Shown: positions 32,243-40,744, counted from the first letter of the stretch. The stretch: DNA of 46,810 nt from an uncultured Oscillospiraceae bacterium (GCA_947624395.1 CANQKA010000006.1:1-46810); one strand, 5' to 3'. Made by a program: numbers and translations. Notes: generated by a model from the letters alone, not told the origin.

Positions 32243-33824
32243 TCTGAAAAAATACTTCCCTGTGGCAAAGACCTCCCTGTTCCAGCGCGAGCAGCTCTAT
32301 GTCCGCGCCAACGAGGATATTTCCCTGGACATATACGAGGGCGAGACCCTTGGCGTGGTTGGCGAATCCGGCTGCGGCAAGTCCACTCTGGGCCGCGTGC
32401 TGCTCCAGCTCTATCCCCAGACCGCCGGCAACACCATGTATTACGGCTCCACCCTGGCCGACACGGCGCCGGAGTATGTGGAGCACACCCTGAAGCACCT
32501 GGACCAGTACAAGGAAAAGCTGAAAAAGGCGTCCGCCAAGGTCGCGGAGCTGGACAAACAGGTCCAGGACGCGGGCGGCGAGGACAACGCCGGCTTCTAT
32601 CTGCTCCAGGAGCAGAACCTGGCCCGCTGCGAGGAAAAGACCTGTCTGACGAACATCGTGAAGATCATGGGCGGCTTCTTTGCCGTGGACGAAAACGGCG
32701 CCGGCCGGGAGCTGCTGCTCAAGCAGCACGGCGAACAGGTCAAGCGCCGCAAGGCCAACGAGGCCTATCTGGCCGCCAAGCTGGACCATGACAGTCTGGC
32801 CGCCGACGCGGAGGCCGGTTCCAGCAAGGCCAAGAGCCAGCTGGCCGGTACCCAGGCGAAGATGGACGCCGCGAAAAAGCAGTTCGACGCCTGCGACGCG
32901 GCCGTGGCCGCTGTGGACGCGGAGCTGGACGCCCTGCGGGCCAAGTATGCGGACAACGAGGAGTTTGCCAAGTACGAGGCCATGCGGGACGACGGCATCG
33001 ACCTGGCGCGGCTGAAATACAATGAGATGCGGCTGTTCCGGAAGGACCTGCAGATCATCTTCCAGGACCCCTATTCCAGCCTGAACCCCCGCATGACCAT
33101 CGGCCAGATCATCGAGGAGGGCCTGCTGACCCACAATTTCTTCAAGCACGGCTCTGACAAGATGCGCCAGCACATCGTCAACACCATGGAGATGTGCGGT
33201 CTGCAGGAGTACATGCTCCACCGCTATCCCCACCAGTTCTCCGGCGGCCAGCGCCAGCGTGTGGCCATCGCCCGCGCCCTGGCCGTGCAGCCGAAGTTCA
33301 TCGTGTGCGACGAGTGCGTGTCCGCCCTGGACGTGTCCATCCAGTCCCAGATCATCAACCTGCTTCAGGAACTGCGGGAAAAGCAGAACCTGACGTATAT
33401 GTTCATCAGCCACGACCTTTCCGTTGTGCGCTATATCTCCGACCGCATCTGCGTCATGTACCTGGGCAACGTGGTGGAGCTGGGGGAGAGCGAGACCATC
33501 TTCAACGACCCCCGCCACCCCTACACCGTGGCGCTGCTCAGCGCCATTCCCACCACGGACGCGGACAGTCTGCAGCGGGAGCGTATCCTGCTGGAGGGCA
33601 ATATACCCAGCCCCATCAAGCCGCCCTCCGGCTGCAAGTTCCACACCCGGTGCTATATGGCCTGCGAAAAGTGCAAGACGGTCATCCCGGAGCTGCGGGA
33701 GATCGAACCCGGTCACTTCCTGGCCTGTCACTTCCCGGAGCGCAAGATCGACGCGGACGGGCATTATCTGTTCGAGCTGCCCAAGATGACCACCGTGGCG
33801 CGGGACACGGACAAGGCGGATTAA
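32208..33824 (+). CDS. OppF-like ATPase with a large helical insert
   Basis: 538 residues; OppF/DppF are usually ~320-340. Walker [10 protein letters not shown] is at 52-60. The Q-loop [15 protein letters not shown], normally ~40-60 residues later, is only at 283-297, because about 190 residues (~85-270) are inserted. The insert is rich in Ala, Lys, Glu and Asp and reads as helical coiled coil: [20 protein letters not shown] (93-112) and [20 protein letters not shown] (208-227) are examples. After it come signature FSGGQRQR (344-351), Walker [13 protein letters not shown] (364-375; Cys replaces the usual Pro after DE), H-loop His402 and a Cys-rich tail. GTG 32208 has a perfect AAGGAGGT SD 8 bp upstream. 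All catalytic motifs are present, so it should be active. Confidence 0.92.
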   Translation: MKSTKKLLSISNLKKYFPVAKTSLFQREQLYVRANEDISLDIYEGETLGVVGESGCGKSTLGRVLLQLYPQTAGNTMYYGSTLADTAPEYVEHTLKHLDQYKEKLKKASAKVAELDKQVQDAGGEDNAGFYLLQEQNLARCEEKTCLTNIVKIMGGFFAVDENGAGRELLLKQHGEQVKRRKANEAYLAAKLDHDSLAADAEAGSSKAKSQLAGTQAKMDAAKKQFDACDAAVAAVDAELDALRAKYADNEEFAKYEAMRDDGIDLARLKYNEMRLFRKDLQIIFQDPYSSLNPRMTIGQIIEEGLLTHNFFKHGSDKMRQHIVNTMEMCGLQEYMLHRYPHQFSGGQRQRVAIARALAVQPKFIVCDECVSALDVSIQSQIINLLQELREKQNLTYMFISHDLSVVRYISDRICVMYLGNVVELGESETIFNDPRHPYTVALLSAIPTTDADSLQRERILLEGNIPSPIKPPSGCKFHTRCYMACEKCKTVIPELREIEPGHFLACHFPERKIDADGHYLFELPKMTTVARDTDKAD

Positions 33825-33837
33825 ACCGCCCAACCGT

Positions 33838-34032
33838 ATGATCTGGAACCGTATCAAACCGCCGGACCCTGAGAAAGAAGAGCAGTTTCACCAGCAGATG
33901 AAGGACGTGAAGCTGTCCTGGAAGGATAAGCTGGCGATGGTCCTGTCCGCCTTTGTGGTGTTGTTCCTGCCGGCGCTGCTGGTGGTGCTCGGCATCGCCC
34001 TGCTGGCGCTGTGGGCCTTTGGGGCCCTGTGA
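33838..34032 (+). CDS. small single-pass membrane protein at the end of the transporter operon
   Basis: A 64-residue protein: charged, soluble first 32 residues (MIWNRIKPPDPEKEEQFHQQ...) and one strong membrane helix (VVLFLPALLVVLGIALLALW). It begins 13 bp after the OppF stop, before the operon terminator. There is no good SD, so it may be translated by coupling or may not be expressed. I know no characterised family. A small accessory subunit of the transporter is conceivable; that is inference. Confidence 0.55.
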   Translation: MIWNRIKPPDPEKEEQFHQQMKDVKLSWKDKLAMVLSAFVVLFLPALLVVLGIALLALWAFGAL

Positions 34033-34054
34033 GAAAACCCGAAAACCCAACGAT

Positions 34055-34085
34055 AAAAGCCCTCGGCGAGCTCGCCGGGGGCTTT
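34055..34085 (+). terminator. terminator of the transporter operon
   Basis: AAAGCCCTCGGCGA/TCGCCGGGGGCTTT with a 2-3 nt loop (one G-T pair), 20 bp after the small membrane protein. Confidence 0.75.
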
Positions 34086-34144
34086 GACCTGTTGTCTATC
34101 ATGCCGAATCTGTCTTCATGTGGGGGACAAAGGAAAAGAAACAG

Positions 34145-34173
34145 TACACAACCGGTCGAACGTGTAGTATAAT
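34145..34173 (+). promoter_or_regulatory. probable promoter of the MATE exporter gene
   Basis: TATAAT at 34168-34173 is clear; the -35 (TACACA at 34145-34150, 17-bp spacer) is weak. Confidence 0.55.
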
Positions 34174-34220
34174 CATCTCTGCGACAAGCGCAGGAAAGAA
34201 GGGCGGAGAGCTTGCATTTT

Positions 34221-35597
34221 TTGAAGGCGGACGGACACGCCGCCACCCGGGACCTGACCCAGGGCAATCCCTATACCCAGATGGTGGGCTTTGCCATGCC
34301 CATATTCCTCAGTCAGGTATTTCAGCAGCTTTATAACACGGCGGACGCGCTCATCGTGGGCCGCTTTCTGGGCACCAACGGTCTGGCGGCCGTCACCAGC
34401 TCCGGTACGCTGATATTCCTGATGACCAGCTTTTTCATGGGCACGGCCATGGGCGCGGGCGTGGTCATTTCCCGGTACTTCGGTGCCCAGGAGCGCCGCC
34501 AGGTGTCCCGCGCCATCCACACGATCATGGCCCTGGGCCTGGTCAGCGGCGTTGCCCTCACGCTCATCGGCGTGCTGTTCACGCCCCTGTTTTTAAAATG
34601 GATGCAGACGGACCCGGAGGTGCTGCCTGACGCCATCGAGTACTTCCGGTACTACTTCCTTGGCTCGCTGGCCCTGGTGATGTACAACGTCTGCCGCAGC
34701 GTCATGAACGCCCTGGGTGACAGCCGGCGGCCGCTTTATTACCTGATATTCTCGTCGCTTCTGAACATCGCGCTGGACCTGCTGTTCATCGCGCTGTTCC
34801 ACTGGGGCGTATGGTCCGCCGCGGTGGCCACGGTGATATCCCAGGCGGCCAGCGTGGTGCTGTGCATGGTCCACCTGCTGGATAAGCGCAGCGAGTACGC
34901 CGTGCAGTGGCGGCTCATACGCTTCCACAAGGGGATGCTGCTGCAGATCCTGCACTACGGTCTGCCCGCCGGTGTGCAGAACTCCGTCATTGGCTTTGCC
35001 AACGTGATCGTCCAGTCTCAGATCAACTCCTTCGGCAAGCTGGCGATGGCGGCCTACGGCACCCACTCCAAGATAGAGGGTTTCGCCTTCCTGCCCATCA
35101 CCAGCTTCAATATGGCCAGCACAACGTTTATCAGCCAGAACCTGGGGGCCAAACAGTACGACCGGGCAAAGCGCGGGGCGCGCTTTTCCATCCTGTCGGC
35201 CATGCTCCTGGCGGAGCTCATCGGCGTGGCGCACTATCTTCTGGCGCCGCAGCTTGTCCGGATATTCGACACTACCCCCGGCGTGGTGGAATACGGCGTG
35301 CGTCAGGCGCGGACCGTGGCGCTTTTCTACTGTCTTCTGGCGTTTTCCCACTCGGTGGCGGCGGTATGCCGCGGCGCGGGCAAGGCCTTCGTGCCCATGT
35401 TCGTGATGCTGTCCATCTGGTGCGTGGTGCGTATTTTGTACATCATGCTCGTCATGCGCTTTAAAGGCGAGATCGGCTATATCTATTGGGCCTATCCGCT
35501 CACCTGGGCCATCAGCTCGGTCATCTACCTTATCTATTACCTGAAAGCGGACTGGATACACGGTTTTGAGACGGGCCGTGCCGCTGCGCGAACTTGA
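34221..35597 (+). CDS. MATE-family multidrug/metabolite exporter
   Basis: A 458-residue, twelve-helix MATE protein: TQGNPYTQMVGFAMPIFLSQ, LYNTADALIVGRFLGTNGLAA, GTAMGAGVVISRYFGA in the first half and YGLPAGVQNSVIGFANVIVQ, FLPITSFNMASTTFISQNLGA in the second. Members exchange Na+ or H+ for cationic drugs or metabolites; substrate cannot be read. TTG at 34221 is chosen as start: the SD GGCGGAGAG ends 10 bp before it, whereas the earlier in-frame TTG at 34212 is only one base from that SD. Confidence 0.92.
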   Translation: MKADGHAATRDLTQGNPYTQMVGFAMPIFLSQVFQQLYNTADALIVGRFLGTNGLAAVTSSGTLIFLMTSFFMGTAMGAGVVISRYFGAQERRQVSRAIHTIMALGLVSGVALTLIGVLFTPLFLKWMQTDPEVLPDAIEYFRYYFLGSLALVMYNVCRSVMNALGDSRRPLYYLIFSSLLNIALDLLFIALFHWGVWSAAVATVISQAASVVLCMVHLLDKRSEYAVQWRLIRFHKGMLLQILHYGLPAGVQNSVIGFANVIVQSQINSFGKLAMAAYGTHSKIEGFAFLPITSFNMASTTFISQNLGAKQYDRAKRGARFSILSAMLLAELIGVAHYLLAPQLVRIFDTTPGVVEYGVRQARTVALFYCLLAFSHSVAAVCRGAGKAFVPMFVMLSIWCVVRILYIMLVMRFKGEIGYIYWAYPLTWAISSVIYLIYYLKADWIHGFETGRAAART

Positions 35598-35622
35598 CGC
35601 TGCGCGGCGTTTGCTGTATACT
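35594..35622 (+). promoter_or_regulatory. promoter of rfbAB
   Basis: TTGACG (35594-35599), 17-bp spacer, TATACT (35617-35622); the -35 overlaps the last codons of the MATE gene. The leader holds a small hairpin GCCTCA/TGAGGC (35649-35662). Confidence 0.8.
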
Positions 35623-35690
35623 GATTTGAATAATAATGCGCATTTTTCGCCTCAAATGAGGCTAAACCCGCCCGGAAGGAGTGCGAAACG

Positions 35691-36566
35691 ATGAAAGGTA
35701 TCATACTGGCAGGCGGCTCGGGGACGCGGCTTTATCCCCTGACCAACGTCCTGTCCAAGCAGCTTCTTCCCGTGTATGACAAGCCCATGATCTATTACCC
35801 CCTGTCCACGCTGATGCTGGCTGGTATCCGGGAGGTACTGGTCATCTCCACGCCCCGGGACATGCCGGTATTAGAGCAGTTGCTGGGCGACGGGAGCCAG
35901 CTGGGTATGCGTTTTTCCTACGCCGTGCAGGAGCGGCCCAACGGTCTTGCCGAGGCGTTTTTGATAGGGGAGAAGTTCATCGACGGGGACCGGGTCGGTC
36001 TGGTGCTGGGCGACAATGTCTTTTATGGCAGCGGTTTTTCCTCCTTCCTGGCCCAGGCGGTGTCCATCCGGGAGGGCGCGGTGATTTTCGGTTATCCGGT
36101 GCACGATCCCACCCAGTTCGGCGTGGTGGAGTTTGACGAGAGTGGCCGTGTGCTATCCCTGGAGGAAAAACCCAGCCGGCCCAAGTCCAAGTACGTGGTG
36201 CCGGGGCTTTACTTCTACGACGGCCAGGTGGTGGATATCGCCAGACATATCCGTCCCTCCGAGCGGGGCGAGCTGGAGATAACGGCCGTGAACAACGAAT
36301 ACCTGCGCCGGGGCCAGCTGCGGGTGGTGAAGTTCTTCCGTGGCATGGCATGGCTGGATACGGGTACATATGACGGCCTGCAGGAGGCGTCTCAGTTCGT
36401 GAACATCATCCAAAAGCGCCAGGGCATGTATGTTTCCTGCATCGAGGAGATCGCCTACCGGCGCGGGTTCATTGACCGGGCCCAGCTGCGGCGGCTGGCG
36501 GAGCCCATGCTGCAGACGGAATACGGCCAGTATTTGCGGGCGATCGCCGAGGGGGAAGACGGGTGA
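35691..36566 (+). CDS. rfbA: glucose-1-phosphate thymidylyltransferase (RfbA/RmlA)
   Basis: A 291-residue nucleotidyltransferase: [16 protein letters not shown] with the Rossmann-type GGSGTR nucleotide loop, [31 protein letters not shown] and EEKPSRPKS. It makes dTDP-glucose from dTTP and glucose 1-phosphate, the first step of dTDP-rhamnose and other deoxysugars. SD GGAAGGAG before ATG 35691. It overlaps rfbB by four bases (GTGA), a coupled arrangement. RfbC and RfbD are not nearby, so the final sugar is not decided here. Confidence 0.96.
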   Translation: MKGIILAGGSGTRLYPLTNVLSKQLLPVYDKPMIYYPLSTLMLAGIREVLVISTPRDMPVLEQLLGDGSQLGMRFSYAVQERPNGLAEAFLIGEKFIDGDRVGLVLGDNVFYGSGFSSFLAQAVSIREGAVIFGYPVHDPTQFGVVEFDESGRVLSLEEKPSRPKSKYVVPGLYFYDGQVVDIARHIRPSERGELEITAVNNEYLRRGQLRVVKFFRGMAWLDTGTYDGLQEASQFVNIIQKRQGMYVSCIEEIAYRRGFIDRAQLRRLAEPMLQTEYGQYLRAIAEGEDG

Positions 36567-37582
36567 AAATGCTGATAACCGGCGGCGCCGGTTTCATCGG
36601 GAGCAACTTCATTTTCTACATGCGCCGGATGCACCCTGACTATGATCTTGTCTGCGTGGACAAGCTGACCTATGCCGGCAATATGGAGACCCTGGCACCC
36701 GTCATGGGACAGCCGCGCTTTACATTCGTCCGGGCCGATATCGCGGACCGGGCGGCGATGTATGCGCTTTTCGAGGCGGAAAAGCCCGACGTGGTGGTGA
36801 ATTTCGCCGCGGAGAGCCACGTGGACCGCTCCATCGAGGCCCCGGCCGTCTTTTTGCAGACCAACGTGCAGGGCACCCAGGTACTTCTGGACGCCAGCCG
36901 GAAAACCGGCGTGCGGCGCTATCACCAGGTGTCCACGGACGAGGTATACGGCGACCTGCCCCTGGACCGGCCGGACCTTTTCTTCACGGAGAAAACGCCC
37001 CTGCGCGCCTCCAGCCCCTATTCGGCCTCCAAGGCCGGGGCGGACCTGCTGTGCGGGGCCTATCAGCGCACCTACGACATGCCCATTACCATAAGCCGCT
37101 GCTCCAACAACTACGGCCCCTATCAGTTCCCGGAAAAGCTCATACCTCTCATGATAGCCAACGCCCTGGAGGGAAAGCCCCTGCCCGTGTACGGCGACGG
37201 ACTGAACGTGCGGGACTGGCTGTATGTGGAGGACCACTGCGCGGCCATCGACCTGATCCTGGAAAAGGGCAGGGTGGGCCAGGTATACAACATCGGCGGT
37301 CACAACGAACAGCACAACATCGACATCGTGAAAGCGGTCCTGCATATCCTGGACAAGCCCGAGAGCCTCATCACCCACGTGACGGACCGGAAGGGCCACG
37401 ACCGGCGTTATGCCATCGACCCCACCTTCATCCACGATGAGCTGGGCTGGCTGCCCCAGACAGCGTTTGAGGACGGCATCGCCAGGACCGTGCGCTGGTA
37501 CCTGGACAACAAGCCCTGGTGGGAGAAGATAGTCAGCGGCGAGTACCGGGATTACTACGAGCGCATGTATGCCCACCGCTGA
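36563..37582 (+). CDS. rfbB: dTDP-glucose 4,6-dehydratase (RfbB/RmlB)
   Basis: A 339-residue short-chain dehydrogenase: NAD site [12 protein letters not shown], catalytic segment STDEVYGD with the YSASKAG Tyr-Lys motif, [12 protein letters not shown] and [10 protein letters not shown]. It converts dTDP-glucose to dTDP-4-keto-6-deoxyglucose, the step after RfbA. The GTG at 36563 overlaps the rfbA stop (GTGA); an in-frame ATG two codons later is an alternative. No terminator hairpin is evident before the tRNA-Ala promoter. Confidence 0.96.
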   Translation: MKMLITGGAGFIGSNFIFYMRRMHPDYDLVCVDKLTYAGNMETLAPVMGQPRFTFVRADIADRAAMYALFEAEKPDVVVNFAAESHVDRSIEAPAVFLQTNVQGTQVLLDASRKTGVRRYHQVSTDEVYGDLPLDRPDLFFTEKTPLRASSPYSASKAGADLLCGAYQRTYDMPITISRCSNNYGPYQFPEKLIPLMIANALEGKPLPVYGDGLNVRDWLYVEDHCAAIDLILEKGRVGQVYNIGGHNEQHNIDIVKAVLHILDKPESLITHVTDRKGHDRRYAIDPTFIHDELGWLPQTAFEDGIARTVRWYLDNKPWWEKIVSGEYRDYYERMYAHR

Positions 37583-37614
37583 GCGCGGGACCACAGGTTT
37601 TTTCACAAGAGGAC

Positions 37615-37642
37615 TTTACAAATCCGGAAATTGTGTTATAAT
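37615..37642 (+). promoter_or_regulatory. promoter of tRNA-Ala
   Basis: TTTACA (37615-37620), 16-bp spacer, TATAAT (37637-37642). Confidence 0.8.
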
Positions 37643-37659
37643 GCTCTAGCGAAACATGT

Positions 37660-37735
37660 GGGGGCGTAGCTCAGCTGGGAGAGCGTTCGGTTCGCATCCG
37701 AGAGGTCGAGGGTTCGAATCCCTTCGTCTCCACCA
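37660..37735 (+). tRNA. tRNA-Ala (CGC anticodon)
   Basis: Acceptor GGGGGCG (37660-37666) pairs with CGTCTCC (37725-37731) with two G-T pairs; discriminator A, encoded CCA 37733-37735. The anticodon loop TTCGCAT gives CGC. The T arm contains GGTTCGAATCC. Confidence 0.92.
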
Positions 37736-37740
37736 CGTCA

Positions 37741-37804
37741 AAACGGCTCTGGAGATGCCAGGACCTCGCAAGCGAGGCCCTGCGCATCGGCCAGAGCCGT
37801 TTTT
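37741..37804 (+). terminator. long-stem terminator of tRNA-Ala
   Basis: AAAACGGCTCTGG (37741-37753) pairs with CCAGAGCCGTTTT (37792-37804); an inner CTCGC/GCGAG hairpin fills the loop. T run at the end. Confidence 0.7.
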
Positions 37805-37811
37805 CCTTTAT

Positions 37812-37961
37812 CCCAACGGGCAGGCATGCCCGTTGGGAGCCCTGGGAACAAGGTGTCGCCGCCAACGGCGGCGATTTGATTACATGTGCGGTAAGCGTGC
37901 CCGTTGGGAGCCCTGGGAACAAGGTGTCGCCGCCTGACAGGCGGCGATTTGATCATATGTG
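37812..37961. repeat. two copies of a ~62-bp hairpin-containing intergenic repeat (REP-like)
   Basis: Copy 1 is 37827-37888, copy 2 is 37898-37961. Both start TGCCCGTTGGGAGCCCTGGG, continue AACAAGGTGTCGCCGCC, carry a variable 3-5 nt loop, then the mirror arm GGCGGCGATTTGAT and end TATGTG or CATGTG. The GTCGCCGCC...GGCGGCGA arms fold into a hairpin. The first copy is preceded by an inverted copy of its first 11 bases (37812-37822, CCCAACGGGCA). The loop differs while the arms are kept, as in REP-type elements. Not coding. Confidence 0.8.
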
Positions 37962-37983
37962 ATACGGAAAGAGAGATGGTATT

Positions 37984-38703
37984 ATGATCGGACTTGGCAC
38001 GGTCCTCAACGCGGTTGGCATCGTGCTGGGCGGGCTGCTGGGGATGGCGTTTGGCCGGTTTTTGCCCAGGCGGGTCCAGGAAACGCTGAATATGGCCTGC
38101 GGCGTGAGCGTACTGTTTCTGGGCGTGGCCGGGGCGATGGAGGGCATGCTGTCCATCAAAGACGGCGCCCTTGCCAGCGGCGGGACCATGATGATCGTGG
38201 GCAGTCTGGCCCTGGGCGGTCTGGTGGGGGAGCTCGTGGACCTGGAACGCCTCATTGAGCGCTTCGGCGAATGGCTGAAGGTCAAGACAGGCAATGCCAA
38301 AGAGCAGCGGTTCGTGGAGGGCTTCGTCACCGCGTCGCTGACCGTGTGCGTGGGGGCGATGGCCATCGTGGGCGCCATCGAGGACGGCATGTTCGGGGAC
38401 TGGTCCATCCTGGCCGCCAAGGCAGTGTTGGACCTTATCATCGTGCTTGTGATGACCTGCTCGCTGGGGAAGGGCTGCATTTTCTCTGCCGTACCCGTGG
38501 CGCTTTTGCAGGGGGCGGTGACGGCACTGGCCCGGTTCATCCGGCCCGTCATGACCGACGCCGCGCTGGCAAACCTCTCCACGGTCGGTTCTATCCTCAT
38601 CTTCTGCGTGGGCCTCAACCTGGTCTGGGGCAAAAAGGTCCGGGTGGCGAACCTGCTGCCGGCGGTGCTGTTCGCGGTGGCGTTCGCGTTTTTGCCACTG
38701 TGA
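37984..38703 (+). CDS. DUF554-family membrane protein
   Basis: A 239-residue polytopic membrane protein of the DUF554 (YdfK-like) family: MIGLGTVLNAVGIVLGGLLG, then hydrophobic helices, VEGFVTASLTVCVGAMAIVG and a C-terminal SILIFCVGLNLVWGKKVRVANLLPA. Function is not established. The SD GAAAGAGAG is moderate. It directly follows the intergenic repeats and has no partner gene nearby. Confidence 0.88.
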   Translation: MIGLGTVLNAVGIVLGGLLGMAFGRFLPRRVQETLNMACGVSVLFLGVAGAMEGMLSIKDGALASGGTMMIVGSLALGGLVGELVDLERLIERFGEWLKVKTGNAKEQRFVEGFVTASLTVCVGAMAIVGAIEDGMFGDWSILAAKAVLDLIIVLVMTCSLGKGCIFSAVPVALLQGAVTALARFIRPVMTDAALANLSTVGSILIFCVGLNLVWGKKVRVANLLPAVLFAVAFAFLPL

Positions 38704-38707
38704 GGCA

Positions 38708-38736
38708 TTGACAGGCCGGGAACAAAACGGTAATAT
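38708..38736 (+). promoter_or_regulatory. promoter of the ArsC/Spx-type gene and gpsA
   Basis: TTGACA (38708-38713), 17-bp spacer, TAATAT (38731-38736). A second TTGACA at 38741 has no clear -10. Confidence 0.75.
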
Positions 38737-38775
38737 CCTGTTGACAGCAATAAGGCGAACACGGAGGGTTGCCAG

Positions 38776-39093
38776 GTGAATATCCAGATATTCGGCAAGA
38801 ACAAGTGCTTTGACACGAAGAAGGCCCAGCGGTACTTCAAGGAGCGGCGTATCAAGTTCCAGTACGTGGACATACAGCGTTTTGGGCTGAGCCGGGGGGA
38901 GCTGACCAGCGTGAAAAACGCGGTGGGCCTGGCGCCCCTGAGCGACGCGCCGGAGGTGGGATATCTTGCCTACGACGAGGATAAACTGGAAAAGCTGCTG
39001 GACTGCCCAGAGCTTCTGAAAACGCCCATCGTGCGAAACGGCAAACAGGCCACCGTGGGCTACTGCCCGGACATCTGGAAAAATTGGGAGTGA
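38776..39093 (+). CDS. ArsC/Spx-family thioredoxin-fold protein
   Basis: A 105-residue protein of the ArsC/Spx/YffB group: IQIFGKNKCFDTKKAQRYFKERR at the N-terminus with Cys10 at the catalytic position, EKLLDCPELLKTPIVRNG in the middle and the cis-Pro TPIV. It has the single-Cys layout of arsenate reductase-like proteins rather than the CxxC of Spx. Role unknown; no arsenic genes are nearby. GTG 38776 follows CGGAGGG. It ends 4 bp before gpsA, so the two are one transcript. Confidence 0.88.
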   Translation: MNIQIFGKNKCFDTKKAQRYFKERRIKFQYVDIQRFGLSRGELTSVKNAVGLAPLSDAPEVGYLAYDEDKLEKLLDCPELLKTPIVRNGKQATVGYCPDIWKNWE

Positions 39094-39097
39094 TACG

Positions 39098-40105
39098 ATG
39101 AACATATTTGTCTACGGCAGCGGCGCCTGGGGCACGGCCCTGGCCATGCTTCTTTGCGACAACGGCCACGCCGTCACGCTCTGGACCCACGACCCGGAAA
39201 AGGCGGCGGCCATGGTCAGGACCCGGAAAAACCCCGCCCTGGCAGGATCCAGGCTGCCCAAAGAGCTGGCCGTCACCGCCGACCCGGCGGGGGCCGAGAG
39301 CGCGGAGCTGGTACTGTTCGCCTCGCCTTCCAACATCCTGCGCCGCACGGCGCACACCGCCGCGCCTTATATAAACCCGGGCACGGTGCTTGTCTCGGCG
39401 GCCAAGGGCATCGAGCAGGGGACGAACCTGCGCATGAGCCAGATCATCCGCCAGGAGGTGGGCAAGGACTGCCCTGTGGCGGCTTTATCCGGCCCCTCCC
39501 ACGCGGAGGAAGTGTCCCGCCGGATGGCCACCGGCTGCGTGGCCGCCTGTGCGGACCGGGCCGTGGCGGAGCGGGTGCAGGCGGCTTTCATGAACGACAT
39601 GTTCCGGGTCTACGTCAACCAGGACGTGGTGGGCGTGGAGCTTTGCGGCGCGGTGAAGAACGTGATCGCCTTGGGCTGCGGCGTCATTGACGGCCTGGGC
39701 CTGGGGGACAATGCCAAGGCGCTTTTTATGACCCGCGCCATGGCGGAGATCGCACGGCTCTGTCAGGCCGCCGGCGGCCAGCGCAGCACCTGTTCCGGCC
39801 TTGCCGGCATGGGGGACCTGATCGTCACCTGCCTTTCGCCCCACTCAAGGAACCGTCAGGCTGGCCTGCTCATTGGCCGTGGCGCACCGGTGGCGCTGGC
39901 CCTGCGGGAAGTAGGCGCGGTGGTAGAGGGCTATTACGCCGCCGCCAGCGTGAAGGAGCTGGGGGAGAAGCTGGGCGTGGAGCTGCCCATATGCCGGAGC
40001 GTGTACGGCCTTTTGTACGAGGACCAGGAGCCGGAGGAAGCGGGACGCCGCCTGATGCAGCGTGACCGCCGGAGCGAGTTCGACTATAACTGGGACAAAA
40101 TGTAA
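39098..40105 (+). CDS. gpsA: NAD(P)H-dependent glycerol-3-phosphate dehydrogenase GpsA
   Basis: A 335-residue enzyme: N-terminal NAD(P) loop VYGSGAWGTALAMLL, LVSAAKGIEQGT, LSGPSHAEEV, the catalytic Lys region GAVKNVIALGCGVIDGLGLGDNAKA and TCSGLAGMGDLIVTCLS. It reduces dihydroxyacetone phosphate to sn-glycerol 3-phosphate, the phospholipid backbone. Typical length, all motifs kept. Strong terminator directly downstream. Confidence 0.97.
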   Translation: MNIFVYGSGAWGTALAMLLCDNGHAVTLWTHDPEKAAAMVRTRKNPALAGSRLPKELAVTADPAGAESAELVLFASPSNILRRTAHTAAPYINPGTVLVSAAKGIEQGTNLRMSQIIRQEVGKDCPVAALSGPSHAEEVSRRMATGCVAACADRAVAERVQAAFMNDMFRVYVNQDVVGVELCGAVKNVIALGCGVIDGLGLGDNAKALFMTRAMAEIARLCQAAGGQRSTCSGLAGMGDLIVTCLSPHSRNRQAGLLIGRGAPVALALREVGAVVEGYYAAASVKELGEKLGVELPICRSVYGLLYEDQEPEEAGRRLMQRDRRSEFDYNWDKM

Positions 40106-40120
40106 TATGTATTGTGCGAT

Positions 40121-40152
40121 AAGCGGTACGCGGACGGCGTGCCGCTTTTTTT
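40121..40152 (+). terminator. terminator of gpsA
   Basis: AGCGGTACGC/GCGTGCCGCT, 5-nt loop, then seven T. Its T run touches the ECF-type -35 of the next gene. Confidence 0.9.
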
Positions 40153-40180
40153 GAAACGATTGGGCCATTTACTGCGAATA
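40152..40180 (+). promoter_or_regulatory. possible ECF-type autoregulatory promoter
   Basis: TGAAAC at 40152-40157 and CGAATA at 40175-40180 with a 17-bp spacer resemble the SigW-class pair TGAAAC ... CGTA. It lies about 16 bp before the likely sigma-factor start. There is no good housekeeping alternative in the gap. Confidence 0.5.
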
Positions 40181-40195
40181 TATAAACGAAGGGAC

Positions 40196-40744
40196 GTGGA
40201 CATACTGGCGCGGGAGCAGGAGCAAAAGTGGATACGGGCCATCGTGCGCCGCGGCGATAGGACGGCGGCGGACGCGCTGGTGCGGGCCCACTACGACGCC
40301 CTTTACGCCTATATCTGGCGGCAGGTGGGCCAGGCGGAGGACGCCCTGGACCTGACCCAGGAGAGCTTCATCGCCGCCCTGCAAAGCCTTGGGTCATACG
40401 ACAGGCGCAAGAGCGCCTTTCGCACCTGGCTTTACCATATTGCTGCCCACAAGATCATCGACCACCGGCGAAAGCGCCGGGTGATCACGGAGCCGTTGAC
40501 GGAGGACATATCCGCGCCGGAGGATTTCACCGCCCTCGTCCACGACCGGGCGCTGTCCGCCCAGGCGGAAGAGCTGGTCCGCCGGGAGGACCCCTTGGAG
40601 CAGGAGATATTTCGCCTGCACATTTACGGCGATTGCACTTTTCCCCAGATCGCCGCCGTCACCGGTCAGGCGGAGGCCAAGATCAAGAGCCGGTATTACC
40701 GCCTCATAGCGCGGCTGAGAAAGGAGATGACCGACGATGCGTGA
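40196..40744 (+). CDS. ECF-family RNA polymerase sigma factor
   Basis: A 182-residue sigma-70-family group 4 factor. Region 2: DALVRAHYDALYAYIWRQVGQAEDALDLTQESFIAALQSL with SAFRTWLYHIAAHKIIDHRRKRR; region 4: PLEQEIFRLHIYGDCTFPQIAAVTGQAEAKIKSRYYRLIARL. GTG 40196 is chosen since family members begin ~10 residues before the WIRAIVRRGD segment; a longer open frame begins at 40112 but would run through the gpsA terminator. The SD (AAGGGA) is close. The gene overlaps the next, a membrane protein, by eight bases and heads a four-gene operon with an ABC exporter. Confidence 0.88.
   Translation: MDILAREQEQKWIRAIVRRGDRTAADALVRAHYDALYAYIWRQVGQAEDALDLTQESFIAALQSLGSYDRRKSAFRTWLYHIAAHKIIDHRRKRRVITEPLTEDISAPEDFTALVHDRALSAQAEELVRREDPLEQEIFRLHIYGDCTFPQIAAVTGQAEAKIKSRYYRLIARLRKEMTDDA

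Noticed and set aside
37827-37961. The direct repeat as a CRISPR array
   Set aside because: Only two units ~71 bp apart, the repeat is 60+ bp with an internal hairpin and no unique spacers; no cas genes.
38741-38746. A second TTGACA upstream of the ArsC/Spx-type gene as an additional promoter
   Set aside because: No -10-like sequence lies at the right distance before the start codon.
40112-40195. An upstream start for the ECF sigma factor
   Set aside because: The open frame extends through the gpsA terminator hairpin and the promoter region, and has no SD.
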